From: Deltaproteobacteria bacterium
GTDB lineage: Bacteria; Myxococcota_A; Polyangia; Haliangiales; Haliangiaceae
Assembly (NCBI GenBank): GCA_025353585.1
Contig: JANXOM010000189.1
Span: 1-64,000 of the forward strand
Reading direction: 5' to 3'
DNA length: 64,000 bases
Positions 1-10,339 of the stretch are shown here, one piece after another. The notes beneath the pieces were generated by a model that did no database searches, was not told the origin of the DNA, and saw only the letters and a list, made by a program, of their open reading frames with translations. Position numbers and translations under genes: made by a program. Numbering within the stretch: position 1 is the stretch's first letter; each line of letters opens with the position of its first letter.

Positions 1-222
1 AAACACTCCGCCATCGACGCGCGCACGACACGCCATGAGGGTTACCGAGTCAGTCAGCGGATCCGCAAGCGCGTCGAGGAGATCTTCGGCTGGATGAAGA
101 CCTACGGCGGCCTGCGAAAGACCAGATTTCACGGCGTGGTCGGCACGCAGCAGACAGCGCATTTTGTCGGCGCCGCCTACAACCTGCTCCGTATCGCGAA
201 CCTCATGGCAGCGGCGGCTTAG
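1..222 (+). mobile_element. C-terminal end of IS5-family-like transposase (cut by window edge)
   Basis: Frame 1 is open from the first base to a TAG stop and encodes 73 residues. The segment RIRKRVEEIFGWMKTYGGLRKTR matches the conserved C-terminal block of IS5-group DDE transposases, where the E of VEEIFGW lies near the catalytic glutamate. It ends with a small hydrophobic tail (NLLRIANLMAAAA). The rest of the element lies outside the window, so whether it is intact cannot be judged. The 117 bases to the clpX stop are very GC-rich with several short GC inverted repeats; no clear terminal inverted repeat was identified. Confidence 0.85.
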
Positions 223-339
223 CCGGCGCGCCGGACCGCCGGCCCGGCGGCAACGACGGCGGGCTCGCCGAACGGCGGCGCGGGCCGGACCGCGAACGGG
301 GGAGCCACGCGCCGAGTTCAGCGGTTTTTCAACGACCTG

Positions 340-1605
<1,266 letters not shown>

Positions 1606-1618
1606 CGTAGGCCCCAGC

Positions 1619-2191
1619 CTAGCGCAGATCGGCGCCTGGCGCCCCTAGCTGGGAGGGCGGTGGCGTCCACTGCACGCCGGTGCCGGCGCGCGTGTGAGGC
1701 CGAAACACGTAGCCACCGACGACCCCCAGGACGAGCATCGCCGCGCCTGCGATCGCGAACCCCGAGCTGTCCGCCACGGCGCCGGTGAACGCGAACGAGC
1801 CCCCCGTGATCGCGAGCAGATACGCGACGGAGAGCTCGGCGATCGGGATGTCCTGCCGCCCCATCGCGTAGCGGTACGCCGTCGGGTACTTGCCGACGGT
1901 GATCCGGCCGTCGCCGCGCGGCTCGTGGCTGACCGGGTCGACGAACCGCAGGTCGTGCAGCCCTTGCGGGAGGTGGACCTCGCAGGGCGTGGTGCAGATC
2001 GTCTTGGTCTCGTCATAGACATCGGCGGCCGCGCCGACCGTGTCGATCAGCACCGTGCCATCGCCCGCGGCGGGCTCGCCGAGCACCACGTTCGGCCGCG
2101 GGACGATCTCTTCCGGGACGGCCGGCGGCGGCTCGTGCACGACGCACGCGGAGAGCAGGGCCGCCGCGGCGACCGCTGCGGACAGGCGCAT
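1619..2191 (-). CDS. predicted lipoprotein of unknown function, between clpP and clpX
   Basis: 190 residues starting with a short lipoprotein signal ([16 protein letters not shown], lipobox LSAC at about 13-16). A small PEGA-like beta segment (about 45-100) carries the pattern [18 protein letters not shown], resembling PEGA domains of surface proteins. Two hydrophobic stretches follow (about 115-135 and 140-160; for example [19 protein letters not shown]), so it may be membrane-embedded as well as lipidated. Its ATG shares one base with the clpP stop (TAATG), which implies translational coupling. It probably acts in the envelope, with no obvious mechanistic link to ClpXP. Function unknown. 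Confidence 0.85.
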   Translation of the reverse strand: MRLSAAVAAAALLSACVVHEPPPAVPEEIVPRPNVVLGEPAAGDGTVLIDTVGAAADVYDETKTICTTPCEVHLPQGLHDLRFVDPVSHEPRGDGRITVGKYPTAYRYAMGRQDIPIAELSVAYLLAITGGSFAFTGAVADSSGFAIAGAAMLVLGVVGGYVFRPHTRAGTGVQWTPPPSQLGAPGADLR

Positions 2192-2811
2192 TACTTCTTC
2201 GGCTCGGGGCTCTTCTTCGCGGTGATGAGGACCTCGTCGATGAGGCCGTACTCCTTGGCCGTCGCCGACGACATGAAGTTATCCCGGTCCGTGTCGTTCT
2301 TGATCTTGTCCATCGGCTGGCCCGTGTGCTTCGAGTACAGCTCGTTCAGCGTGTCACGCGTCTTCAAGATCTCCTTGGTGTGGATCTCGATGTCGGTCGC
2401 CTGGCCCTGAAAGCCGGCGAGCGGCTGGTGGATCATGACGCGCGCGTGGGGCAGGGCGTAGCGCTTGCCCTTGGTGCCGGCGGCGAGCAGGAAGCTGCCC
2501 ATCGACGCCGCCTGGCCCATGCAGATCGTCGCCACGTCGCAGTGGAGGTACTGCATCGTGTCGTAGATCGCGAGGCCGGCCGAGACGTGGCCACCGGGCG
2601 AGTTGATGTACAGCATGATGTCCTTCTCCGGCTCCTCGGAGTCGAGGAAGAGGAGCTGCGCGATGATCACGTTCGCGACGTCGTCGTTGATCGCCGTGCC
2701 GAGAAAGATGATGCGGTCCTTGAGGAGCCGCGAAAAGATGTCCCAGCCGCGCTCGCCGCGGTGAGTCTGTTCGATGACCGTCGGGACGAGGTAGCTGGAG
2801 ATCTCTTTCAT
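2191..2811 (-). CDS. clpP: ATP-dependent Clp protease proteolytic subunit ClpP
   Basis: 206 residues, the usual ClpP length. The serine protease triad is readable: Ser in GQAASMGS (about S103), His in ARVMIHQP (about H128) and Asp in DTDRDNF (about D177). The oxyanion segment SPGGHVSAG is present. The ORF track runs to 3171, but the upstream part is arginine-rich and has no ClpP similarity. The ATG at 2811 ([16 protein letters not shown]) gives the canonical N-terminus. It forms the barrel protease with ClpX, two genes downstream in the same run. It is first in the run; 83 bp separate it from the upstream lipoprotein gene. Confidence 0.97.
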   Translation of the reverse strand: MKEISSYLVPTVIEQTHRGERGWDIFSRLLKDRIIFLGTAINDDVANVIIAQLLFLDSEEPEKDIMLYINSPGGHVSAGLAIYDTMQYLHCDVATICMGQAASMGSFLLAAGTKGKRYALPHARVMIHQPLAGFQGQATDIEIHTKEILKTRDTLNELYSKHTGQPMDKIKNDTDRDNFMSSATAKEYGLIDEVLITAKKSPEPKK

Positions 2812-2894
2812 CTCGTCGAATGTACGAGCGCGCGGGGGCCGGCGCAACGCTCGCCGATGCGCGAGGTGCCTGCCGTAACGGGCAGGCGGCCGAT

Positions 2895-3566
2895 TTACTT
2901 CCCCTTGGCGTACGTGACGAGCTTGGCCTCGACCTCGTTGGTCGTGCCGTGGTGCGCGTAGTGAAAGCGCGCGACGCCGGTGCCGGGCTCGAGCTCGAAC
3001 GTCTGCTCGTCGGGGCCGGTGAAGAACGACAGCGTGTAGCCTGTTTCGACGGCGGCGACCTGCCAGCAGTAGACCATCTCGGCCGACGGGCAGATCTTCT
3101 GGCCATCGATCACCGGCCAGCTGAACCAGCCCTCGGCGCCGTCCAGCGTCGGGTCCGGGGACGTGCCCCACAGGAAGCTGTTGCCGGAGCGCAGGAGGGT
3201 CTTCTCGGTCGCGACCGGCGCGCCGCTGCCCTCGGCCGAGGCCTCGAGGTCGCTCGGCCAGCCCTTGATGCGGTACGCGATCACGCCGTTCGCTTCACGC
3301 GCGTCGATCACTTCGGTCGTCCACGACAGGTTGGACGTGACGACCTTGTCCGTGTCGGCGTCGAAGCGCTTCACGGTCACCGCGTACGTCCAGTGCGCGC
3401 CCTTCGCGAGCGGGAGAGGATCCATCTGGACCATCTCCTGCGCCGTGAGCGGGCGCTTCTTCGCGTTGCTGGTGCACGCGCTGGTGGAGGCAAAGACAAC
3501 AACGGGCGCGACGACAGACAGCGCGGTACGAGCGAGGCGACGGGAGATCATGGCGAACGCGCTCAT
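2895..3566 (-). CDS. predicted lipoprotein, unknown function
   Basis: About 223 residues. A lipoprotein signal peptide ([26 protein letters not shown]) ends in a Cys after TSA. The start at 3566 is preferred because GGGAGG lies about 6 bases upstream; 3551 is an in-frame alternative. The mature part is beta-rich, with a run resembling LppX or outer-membrane carrier folds ([14 protein letters not shown], then alternating strands), and has three further cysteines. No family was recognised. It lies upstream of clpP on the same strand and may share its transcription. Confidence 0.8.
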   Translation of the reverse strand: MSAFAMISRRLARTALSVVAPVVVFASTSACTSNAKKRPLTAQEMVQMDPLPLAKGAHWTYAVTVKRFDADTDKVVTSNLSWTTEVIDAREANGVIAYRIKGWPSDLEASAEGSGAPVATEKTLLRSGNSFLWGTSPDPTLDGAEGWFSWPVIDGQKICPSAEMVYCWQVAAVETGYTLSFFTGPDEQTFELEPGTGVARFHYAHHGTTNEVEAKLVTYAKGK

Positions 3567-3649
3567 CCTACGCCTCCCAGTATGCACGGGGGCCGCCCGG
3601 GGTCGAGAAAAGGAGAGAGATCCGGAAGGTGTTTGTGTATGGTCCGCCG

Positions 3650-4207
3650 ATGCCGTTCGCCGACCGTCTCGGCCGCTTGCTCCCCGTCCCTCGCCTCGTC
3701 GGCGGACGGAACGCGATCAAGGACGCGTGGAACCTCCTGTCGCGCCTCCCCGGCGGCAAGGTCCTGTTCTCGCGGCTGGTCGGCCGGATGGCGCCGTACA
3801 CGGGGTCGATCGGCGCGACCGTCATCGCGCTGCGCGCCGGCCGGGCCGAGGTGGAGCTCCACGACCGCAAGGCCGTTCGCAACCACCTCGACTGCGTGCA
3901 CGCGATCGCCCTGGCGAACCTCGCGGAGCTGGCCGGCAATATCGCGCTGGCGTACTCCCTCCCCGACGATGCACGCTTCATCGTGGGCGGCCTCGAGATC
4001 GAGTACACGAAGAAGGCGCGCGGGACGATCATCGCGACGGGCGAGTGCCCGGTACCGCAGACGTCGGTCCGCGCCGCGATCGATGTCCCGGTCATCCTGC
4101 GCGATGCCAGCGGCGAGCAGGTCGCGAAGGCCGTGCTGCACAGCGTCGTGGGGCCCAAGCCCGGCGGGGCGGGCCGGCAATCGACGGATCGTCGGGACGT
4201 AAACTAG
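3650..4207 (+). CDS. DUF4442 hotdog-fold protein (thioesterase-like)
   Basis: About 185 residues with the DUF4442 signature: a helical lead (AWNLLSRLPGGKVLFSRLVGRMAPYTGSIGA), then a hotdog core containing RNHLDCVHAIALANLAELAGNIAL and strands GGLEIEYTKKARGTIIATGEC. The NHxxxxHA segment corresponds to the hotdog central helix seen in PaaI-type thioesterases. DUF4442 proteins are related to acyl-CoA thioesterases, but their substrate is generally unknown. The ATG at 3650 (MPFADRL) is preferred to 3629 because it aligns with the usual N-terminus. It is divergent from the lipoprotein at 2895 and followed by a secreted protein gene 22 bp on. Confidence 0.75.
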   Translation: MPFADRLGRLLPVPRLVGGRNAIKDAWNLLSRLPGGKVLFSRLVGRMAPYTGSIGATVIALRAGRAEVELHDRKAVRNHLDCVHAIALANLAELAGNIALAYSLPDDARFIVGGLEIEYTKKARGTIIATGECPVPQTSVRAAIDVPVILRDASGEQVAKAVLHSVVGPKPGGAGRQSTDRRDVN

Positions 4208-4229
4208 CGCCCAGGAGTGAGGTCGGCGT

Positions 4230-5444
4230 ATGTGTAAATCGATGTCGCGCTCCTCGCTGGTCGTCGCGGTCGGCTTGACCGGCTTGATGTTGGCGGCGGT
4301 GGCGGGTCCCGTTCATGCCGAGGGGGCCGGGGCGGCCGGCGAGGCGCGCGATTTCATTAACGACGCGAAGCTGTTCTATCGCGTCGTGGCGTGTGGCGGC
4401 AGCGAGGAGCCGCCGGCGAGCGTGGATCGCCCGCTGCTCGACAAGCACTGTGCCGAGATGCAGAAGCGCTACACGCACTTCACCGACACGTACATCACCC
4501 CGGCGCGCGCGTTCTTCGCGCCGCTGCGCCCGGCCACCGTGCCGACGACGATCGTCTATCCCTTCGGCGGCGGCGACCTCGGCGGCGCGCTGGTCACCTA
4601 CCCGGATGCGCGCGAGATCACGACCATTTCCCTCGAGCACGCCGGCGACCCGACGCGCCTCGGTACCCTCGACAAGAAGCACCTCGCGACCGCGCTCTCG
4701 GCGTACCGCGATGCGATCGAGGGCCTGCTCTCGCTCAACGACTCGACCACCGACAACATGCGGAAGCTCGAGAAGGGCGGCATCCCCGGCCAGCTCTCGT
4801 TCCACATCACGGGGATGACGGCGCTCGGGTTCGAGCCGGTCTCGCTCAAGTTCTTCAAGCTGCAGGACGACGGCGCGATCCACTACTACACGGCCGCCGA
4901 GGTCGAGGAGCTCGCGCCCAAGACGGCGAAGAAGATCAAGGAGGGCTGGGTCGACACCGACTTCAGCCAGGCCTTCACGAACATGGAGCTGACGTTCCGC
5001 AAGGTCGGCGATCCGCACGCGCCGCTCGTCATCCATCGCCACATCGCCGCGAACCTGGCGACCAAGGCGTTCAAGGGCTCGCCGCTGGAGAAGTACCTGC
5101 TCGCGCGCGGCAAGGTGGCGGCGATGACCAAGGCCGCGAGCTACCTCCTGTGGAGCGATAACTTCACGGCGATCCGCGACTACCTCCTCGGCAACATGCA
5201 GTGGATGGCCTCGGATGCGACAGGCGTCGCGCCGAGCGCGGCGAAGAAAGCCGGCTTCGTGCAGACGACGTACGGCTCGTTCACGGGCCCGTTCCTCGAG
5301 GACGCGAACAAGAGCGTCGGCGAGGAGATGGTGAAGATGTGGTCCTCGCAGCCGCATCGCAAGCTCCCGTTTCGCTACGGCTACCCCGACGCGAACAAGG
5401 CCGTGCATCTGATGATCACGGCGCCCGCGGAGGCGAAGAAGTGA
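4230..5444 (+). CDS. secreted protein of unknown function
   Basis: 404 residues with a cleavable signal peptide (SRSSLVVAVGLTGLMLAAVAGPVHAEG, cleavage after VHA). The mature protein is mostly helical, with two cysteines near its N-terminus, and has no motif I recognise. AGGAGTGAGG lies just upstream of the ATG. The stop overlaps the GTG of the next gene (GTGA), so this gene and the following secreted hydrolase are translationally coupled and probably act together in the periplasm or outside the cell. Confidence 0.85.
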   Translation: MCKSMSRSSLVVAVGLTGLMLAAVAGPVHAEGAGAAGEARDFINDAKLFYRVVACGGSEEPPASVDRPLLDKHCAEMQKRYTHFTDTYITPARAFFAPLRPATVPTTIVYPFGGGDLGGALVTYPDAREITTISLEHAGDPTRLGTLDKKHLATALSAYRDAIEGLLSLNDSTTDNMRKLEKGGIPGQLSFHITGMTALGFEPVSLKFFKLQDDGAIHYYTAAEVEELAPKTAKKIKEGWVDTDFSQAFTNMELTFRKVGDPHAPLVIHRHIAANLATKAFKGSPLEKYLLARGKVAAMTKAASYLLWSDNFTAIRDYLLGNMQWMASDATGVAPSAAKKAGFVQTTYGSFTGPFLEDANKSVGEEMVKMWSSQPHRKLPFRYGYPDANKAVHLMITAPAEAKK

Positions 5445-6397
5445 CGCGCGGATGCCTGCTGTCGGTGCTGCTCCTCGCGAGCGTCGTCCCGAGCTCGGCG
5501 GCCCGCGCCGATGACGCGCCGGCGAAGATCTCGGTCTCCACCGTCGATGACGACCCGGGCGCGCCTGGCGAGAACGACGTGCCCGAGCCGGCTCCCGCGC
5601 CCGCGCCCGCCGGCCACTCCAAGGCCCGGCTGTCGATGCCGACGCCGCGCGCCGTCCATCACGAGCGCATCAAGGACGACGGCGACGGCAAGCTCGACAA
5701 GGCCGAGGACACGGTCGCCGGCGGCAAGCACTGGCGCATCAAGACGTCGCAGGGCGCGGTCCACGTGTGGATCCCGTCGGGCTACGACCGCGCGACGGCC
5801 GGCACGGTGGTGTACGTCCACGGCTACTGGACCGACGCCGACGGCGCCTGGAAAGAGCACGAGCTCGGCAAGCAGTTCCGCGCGAGCCACCAGAACGCGA
5901 TGTTCATCGTGCCGGACGCGCCCGCGTCGAACGACGACGGCGTCAACTGGCCCGCGCTGACGGATCTCCGCAAGGCGGTCGCGCGCGCGAACCTCCACTT
6001 GCCTGATGGCCCGGTCATCGTGATGGGGCACTCCGGCGCGTTTCGCACGATCATGCAGTGGGTCGACCACCGCCTCGTGGACCAGATCATCCTGCTCGAC
6101 GCGATGTACGCCGGCGAGTCGGCGTTCGACGAGTACATCGCGAGCGGCAAGCACGCCGACGAGCACAAGCTGATCGTCGTCGCGGCGAGCACGGCCGAGG
6201 AGTCGGCCGCGTTCGCGAAGAAGTACAAGTTCGCCGTGGCGCGCGAGCGCATGCCGGATAGCGCCGGCGGGTTCTCGAAGAAGGAGCGCACGGCCAAGCT
6301 CCTTTACGTGCGCTCGCAATACGAGCACATGCAGATCGTGACCGGCGGCAAGGTCATCCCGACTCTCCTGCATCTCACGCCGCTCAAGGCGTTGTAA
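5441..6397 (+). CDS. secreted alpha/beta-hydrolase-like protein
   Basis: 318 residues from a GTG that overlaps the previous stop (GTGA). The signal peptide is LLSVLLLASVVPSSAARA. An Asp/Pro-rich linker (DDDPGAPGENDVPEPAPAPAPA) precedes the catalytic domain. The nucleophile elbow VIVMGHSGAF (GHSGA) and the upstream VYVHGYW oxyanion segment are typical of alpha/beta hydrolases. An acidic residue (LLDAMYAG) and a late His (QYEHMQIV) are triad candidates. The fold suggests an esterase or lipase acting outside the cytoplasm; the substrate is unknown. The ORF track start at 5201 is a shadow of the upstream gene. Confidence 0.8.
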   Translation: MTRGCLLSVLLLASVVPSSAARADDAPAKISVSTVDDDPGAPGENDVPEPAPAPAPAGHSKARLSMPTPRAVHHERIKDDGDGKLDKAEDTVAGGKHWRIKTSQGAVHVWIPSGYDRATAGTVVYVHGYWTDADGAWKEHELGKQFRASHQNAMFIVPDAPASNDDGVNWPALTDLRKAVARANLHLPDGPVIVMGHSGAFRTIMQWVDHRLVDQIILLDAMYAGESAFDEYIASGKHADEHKLIVVAASTAEESAAFAKKYKFAVARERMPDSAGGFSKKERTAKLLYVRSQYEHMQIVTGGKVIPTLLHLTPLKAL

Positions 6398-6424
6398 GTC
6401 GCCGCGCCGCGTTAGGATGCGGGC

Positions 6425-7318
6425 GTGCCCGTCGTCCTCTCCGTCGCTGACAGCGACGACCACGCGCACAAGCTCGCGCAGCGCCTCGGCGCGCGTCTGA
6501 TCGCGCCCCACGTCCACGTGTTCCCCGACGGGGAGATCAGCGTGCGCATCGACGGCGATGTCGGCGGCGAGGACGTCATCGTGTGCGGCAGCCTCTATCC
6601 GCGGCCGGCCGACAAGTTCCTGCTCGTCGCGTTCCTGGCCGCGACCGCGCGCGAGCTCGGCGCGCGGCGCGTGGGCCTCGTGGCGCCGTACCTGGCGTTC
6701 ATGCGGCAGGACCGCGCGTTTCATCCAGGCGAGGGCGTCACGGCGCGCTACTTCGCCGAGCTCGTGTCGAAGAGCGTCGACTGGATGGTGACGGTCGATC
6801 CGCACCTGCACCGGATCCACACGCTCGAGGGGCTCTACACCATCCCGACCACGGTCGCGCGGTCGGCGGCGGCCATCGCGGCGTGGATCACGGCCGAGGT
6901 CGAGCACCCGGTGCTCGTCGGGCCGGACGCCGAGAGCGTGCAATGGGTCGCGGCGGTCGCGGCGGCGTGCGGCGCGCCGTACGTGGTGCTGGAGAAGACG
7001 CGGCGCGGTGATCGCGACGTGTCGGTGACCCGGCCGGTCGCGCCCGGCGGCACGTGGAACGGCGAGACGCCGGTGGTGATCGACGACATCGTGTCGACGG
7101 GCCGCACGATGCTCGAGGCGACGCGCGAGCTGCGCGCGGCGGGCGCCGCGGCGCCGGTGTGCGTGGCGATCCACGCGGTGTTCGCGGACGCGGTGCACGA
7201 CGAACTCCTCGACGCGGGGGCGCGGCAGGTCGTGTCGTGCAACACGATCGTGCACGGGACGAACGCGATCTGCGTCGCGGATCCGATCGCCGACGCGGTG
7301 CGCGCCTACCTGAGTTAG
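6425..7318 (+). CDS. ribose-phosphate pyrophosphokinase (PRPP synthase-like)
   Basis: 297 residues from a GTG. Family hallmarks are the N-terminal FPDGEISVRI (FADGE-like), the ATP-side RQDR in FMRQDRAFHPGEG, the DPHLHRIHTLEG segment corresponding to the divalent-cation loop, and the PRPP-binding loop VVIDDIVSTGRTM. It would make phosphoribosyl pyrophosphate from ribose 5-phosphate and ATP in the cytoplasm. At under 300 residues it is shorter than the classical roughly 315-residue class I enzymes, and its flexible loop (EKTRRGDRDVSV) resembles archaeal or class III-type forms. It could be a second or specialised copy rather than the housekeeping prs. Confidence 0.75.
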   Translation: MPVVLSVADSDDHAHKLAQRLGARLIAPHVHVFPDGEISVRIDGDVGGEDVIVCGSLYPRPADKFLLVAFLAATARELGARRVGLVAPYLAFMRQDRAFHPGEGVTARYFAELVSKSVDWMVTVDPHLHRIHTLEGLYTIPTTVARSAAAIAAWITAEVEHPVLVGPDAESVQWVAAVAAACGAPYVVLEKTRRGDRDVSVTRPVAPGGTWNGETPVVIDDIVSTGRTMLEATRELRAAGAAAPVCVAIHAVFADAVHDELLDAGARQVVSCNTIVHGTNAICVADPIADAVRAYLS

Positions 7319-7333
7319 CCTGAAGGGACGCTC

Positions 7334-8467
7334 GTGCGTCCGCTCTCCTGGCTCGCCATCGTCGCCGGGTTCGCGCTCGCGTTGCCGATGGCGGCCGCGG
7401 ACATCGCGCCGCCGCCGCAGGCGCCGCGCGGCCCGCACGCGGCCGCGCCGACGCTCACCCGGCTCGGGTTCCAGTTGCAGGGGGCGCGGCGCGCGCGGAT
7501 CGCGCTGCAGCTCTCGGCGGAGGTGCCGGTCTACGAGGATCTCGACGGCAACACGCTGGTCGTCGAGCTGCCGGGCGTGGCGTTCTCCGCGAGCGGCGAC
7601 TGGGGGACGGTCGACACGCACGGCTACGACACCTCGGTCGCGGCGATCGCCTTTGCCCGAGGGACGCGCGGCGGCAGCTCGGTCGTCGTGCGCGTCACGT
7701 TCCAGGGACGCGCGGGGGCGCGGAGGGGCGCGGCGCGGATCGAGCGCGGGCAGGATGGCTTTCGCTACCTCGTCATCGACACGGGTGCCGACGGCGCGGT
7801 CCCCGTCCATCGCGGCGGGCTCGAGGTGGAGCCGGGCGAGCCCGAGGCGACCACGGGCGGGCGGCACGTGGCGGACGTCGACACGGCGCCACCGCCGCCG
7901 CACGACGAGCGCGCGGATCTGCCCGGCGTGGTGAGCTTCGCGCCGCCGGCGGACGCGCCGCCGAGCGGGCCCGACTGGCGAACGGGGCCGCGCTGGAACC
8001 TCGCCGCGTCCACTGGCTACAACAGCCCGGCGGGCTTCCTCGGCCTCGAGGTCGACTTCCGCGTGCAGCACTACATCTCGCTCGGTGTCGCCGGCGGCGT
8101 GGGAGGCTGGGGCTATCGCGTGAGCCCGACGGTCAAGCTCGACCTCTTGCCGGGCCGGCGCACGCAGGTGTTCTTCGAGGCCGCGGTGGCGGTGAACCTC
8201 GGCGGCGCCGGCACGGTGACGTCGAACGGGATGGTGACGGACGTCGACATGGGCGTCGTGCCGACGGCCGACGTGGCGGTCGGCGTGCGCGTGCACAAGT
8301 TCGGGCCGCTGTGGACGGGGTTCCGGCTGGGCGTCGCGGTGGCTCTGGCAACGGAACGCTTCACCACGACGGGCACGCCAGACCAGACGACGCGCGACCT
8401 GATCGACGCGCTGTACCCGGGGAGCCCGAGCATCCTGGTGGCGTGGATGGCGGGGGCGTCGTTCTGA
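7334..8467 (+). CDS. exported protein with AMIN-like N-terminus and C-terminal beta-barrel-like domain
   Basis: 377 residues from GTG, with a signal peptide (LAIVAGFALALPMAAA). Residues about 40-140 look like an AMIN domain (RIALQLSAEVPVYEDLDGNTLVVELPG, then RVTFQG and FRYLVIDTG), known in peptidoglycan amidases and secretins for targeting to cell wall or septum. A Pro/Asp linker (about 165-215) is followed by alternating strands with Gly/aromatic residues (GYNSPAGFLGLEVDFRVQHYISLGVAGG to the end in WMAGASF, terminal Phe), as in small outer-membrane barrels. The AMIN call is by eye and moderate. It lies 15 bp after the PRPP-synthase-like gene. Confidence 0.6.
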   Translation: MRPLSWLAIVAGFALALPMAAADIAPPPQAPRGPHAAAPTLTRLGFQLQGARRARIALQLSAEVPVYEDLDGNTLVVELPGVAFSASGDWGTVDTHGYDTSVAAIAFARGTRGGSSVVVRVTFQGRAGARRGAARIERGQDGFRYLVIDTGADGAVPVHRGGLEVEPGEPEATTGGRHVADVDTAPPPPHDERADLPGVVSFAPPADAPPSGPDWRTGPRWNLAASTGYNSPAGFLGLEVDFRVQHYISLGVAGGVGGWGYRVSPTVKLDLLPGRRTQVFFEAAVAVNLGGAGTVTSNGMVTDVDMGVVPTADVAVGVRVHKFGPLWTGFRLGVAVALATERFTTTGTPDQTTRDLIDALYPGSPSILVAWMAGASF

Positions 8468-8478
8468 CCGGGTAGCCG

Positions 8479-8853
8479 GTGGCTACTCCAGTCGCCACCG
8501 CCGGGCGACTGATCGGTGCCAAACGGCTGATCTTAGGAGGGCCGCGATCTGGGCCGGTGTGTGCAACAAGTGGGTGCGTGGAGTACTCAATCGCCCTTCG
8601 CCCGGTCGCGACGCTCGCGCGTGGCACCCGCGAGCTGGCGATCGTCCGCACCAAGCCGGTGACGGCCGCGCTGGCCGGGCCCGCGCGGACCGAGGCGCCG
8701 GCCATGGTCCCGATCGTCGTGATCCAGCAGCTGATGGTCGAGCTGTCCGCGCCGCCGTCGGCCGTGCCGACCTACGGCTCGATCCGCGCGCGGCGTGCCC
8801 TCGCTGCGTACGTCGAGCCCGTCGCGATTCGCCCGCCGCTCGCGATCGGCTGA
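8479..8853 (+). CDS. doubtful small ORF or gene remnant
   Basis: This occupies most of the 396-base gap between the barrel protein and the convergent AAA ATPase gene. The 124-codon ORF has no recognisable motif. From about 8578 onwards the codons end in G or C almost everywhere, as in the real genes here, whereas the first 30 or so codons do not. This looks like the 3' part of a gene that lost its start rather than a normal gene. No ribosome binding site was seen. Confidence 0.25.
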   Translation: MATPVATAGRLIGAKRLILGGPRSGPVCATSGCVEYSIALRPVATLARGTRELAIVRTKPVTAALAGPARTEAPAMVPIVVIQQLMVELSAPPSAVPTYGSIRARRALAAYVEPVAIRPPLAIG

Positions 8854-8863
8854 TCGTCGCGGG

Positions 8864-10264
8864 TCAGCTCTCGCGCGCGGATAGATCCGCGAGGGTCACG
8901 ACTTGCACGCCGTCGATCACGCGTGGCGCGCCGGCGGCCGCCGCCGGGACGAACAACGCGCGAATGACCTCGCGGTCCGTCACCAGGTGCGGCGTGTGCC
9001 GAGCCCGCAGGCGTGCAGCTTCGCGGGTCAGGAGCGCGAGGGACACGGGCCGCTCGGCGAGCCACGCCTCGCCGAGGAGCACCCGCGGCCCCGATACCGC
9101 CTCGGCGACGAGATCCCATTCGGGCTCGTTGCCGCGCCAGTGGCGCGACGCGGGCCGCCAGGGGCCGAGCTTCGCCAGGGGACCGTGGAGCGTCGGGACG
9201 CCGCGCCGGCACAGGTCTTCCCACGCTTCGCTTGCCAGCGCGGTCCAGTGTTCGTCGAGGAGCGTTCGCCGCGTCCGCGCGGTTCCGGCGACGAGTGCCG
9301 CGCGATGGGGCGCCACCACACGGCACCACATCCGGAGGAACGGATCGTCGAGCTTGTAGAGGCTCCGCTTCCCGCCGCGCTCCGGCTCGCCGTACGGAAC
9401 CTCGCGTCGGACGAGCCCCATGCCGACCAGGCGGGTCAACGGGTGAGCGAGCGCGGTCGCGGGGCGGCCGAGGCGGCCGGCGATCTCCGAGAGGCGGTGC
9501 GCGCCCGCGCCGATCGCGTCCAGGAGAGGCCGCAGCTCGAGCGCGGACGGCGATTCTTCGAGGAGCAGGCGCTCCGGTTCGGAGAATAGGGGGCCGAGCG
9601 GATCGAGGGCGAGGGCCACGACGCGATCGCGGACGCTGCCGCGGTGCGCGGCGGCGAGCTCCCAGTATCGCGGGACGCCACCCCAGGCCGTCCAGTGCTC
9701 GATGCTCGCGTAGGGCGTCAGGCGGCCGAAGGCGCGCGGCAGCTCCGCGGGTGGCAGAGCGGCGAGGTCGAGCAGGACGTTGGCGCGCCCGAACAGCGGC
9801 GCGTCGTGAGCGAGAACGAGGCCTTGCATCATGCGTTGGCTCGAGCCAGCGACGGCGACGCGGATCCCGGCACGCTTCGCGTCGTGATCGAGCCAGCGCT
9901 GGAGAACGCTGGGCAGCTCCGGAGATGCGGCGACGAGGAAGGGCAGCTCGTCGATCACGAGGGGGCCGCCGAAGTGGGCGGCGCGGGCATCGCTCGCCAG
10001 GCGTGCGAAGAGGCTGGCCCAGTCGGGGTACGTCACGCTGCCGAAGCCAGGCAGGACCTGTTCGAGCGCCTGCGCGAAGTACGCGCGCTGGAGCTCCGGC
10101 GCTGATTGATCGGCGACGGTGTACACGCCGCCGGTGCTGGCGCACCACTCGAGGAGGAGGCGGGTCTTGCCGATGCGGCGGCGCCCCCAGAGGACGGCGA
10201 AGCCGCCGTCCCGCGGCAAGCTGCGGAGCGCGGCCAGCTCGCGCTTACGGTCGAGGAACAACAT
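8864..10264 (-). CDS. AAA ATPase of the archaeal ATPase/DUF234 type
   Basis: 466 residues. Walker A is WGRRRIGKTRLLLEW (about 28-42) and Walker B is GPLVIDELPFLV (about 102-113), followed by an arginine-rich sensor region. A winged-helix segment (about 250-310; LSEIAGRLGRPATALAHPLTRLVGMGLVRREVP) precedes a C-terminal DUF234-like region. In that region the expected nuclease-like pattern is EWDLVAEAV then LLGEAWL; the lysine usually following GE is absent, so the PD-(D/E)XK-like fold may be inactive here. Such genes are often horizontally spread and of unknown role. It follows tolB but has its own AT-rich dyad at the start, so it is probably autonomous. The ATG lies inside that dyad. Confidence 0.85.
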   Translation of the reverse strand: MLFLDRKRELAALRSLPRDGGFAVLWGRRRIGKTRLLLEWCASTGGVYTVADQSAPELQRAYFAQALEQVLPGFGSVTYPDWASLFARLASDARAAHFGGPLVIDELPFLVAASPELPSVLQRWLDHDAKRAGIRVAVAGSSQRMMQGLVLAHDAPLFGRANVLLDLAALPPAELPRAFGRLTPYASIEHWTAWGGVPRYWELAAAHRGSVRDRVVALALDPLGPLFSEPERLLLEESPSALELRPLLDAIGAGAHRLSEIAGRLGRPATALAHPLTRLVGMGLVRREVPYGEPERGGKRSLYKLDDPFLRMWCRVVAPHRAALVAGTARTRRTLLDEHWTALASEAWEDLCRRGVPTLHGPLAKLGPWRPASRHWRGNEPEWDLVAEAVSGPRVLLGEAWLAERPVSLALLTREAARLRARHTPHLVTDREVIRALFVPAAAAGAPRVIDGVQVVTLADLSARES

Positions 10265-10300
10265 TATATTCTAGCTTATAATGTCGCTGTTTATAATGTT
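10261..10300 (-). promoter_or_regulatory. AT-rich dyad plus extra half-site at AAA ATPase start (putative operator/promoter)
   Basis: ACATTATA (10261-10268) and TATAATGT (10277-10284) form a perfect 8+8 inverted repeat with an 8-base spacer, and a further TTATAATGT half-site begins at 10291. The dyad covers the ATPase start codon. The block is strongly AT-rich in a genome of about 70% GC. The TATAAT hexamers could also serve as -10 elements. The arrangement suggests autorepression by the winged-helix part of the ATPase protein or by an unknown repressor. This is inference. Confidence 0.55.
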
Positions 10301-10339
10301 CTGCGAAAATGCCCTCGCCGAAAGGTTCGGCGTCCCAGT

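Noticed and set aside
3163-4278. Plus-strand ORF overlapping the lipoprotein and DUF4442 genes
   Set aside because: It is antisense to the first and out of frame with the second, with no motif.
5381-8296. Minus-strand ORF of 971 codons
   Set aside because: It is antisense to three convincing genes and highly charged with no motif.
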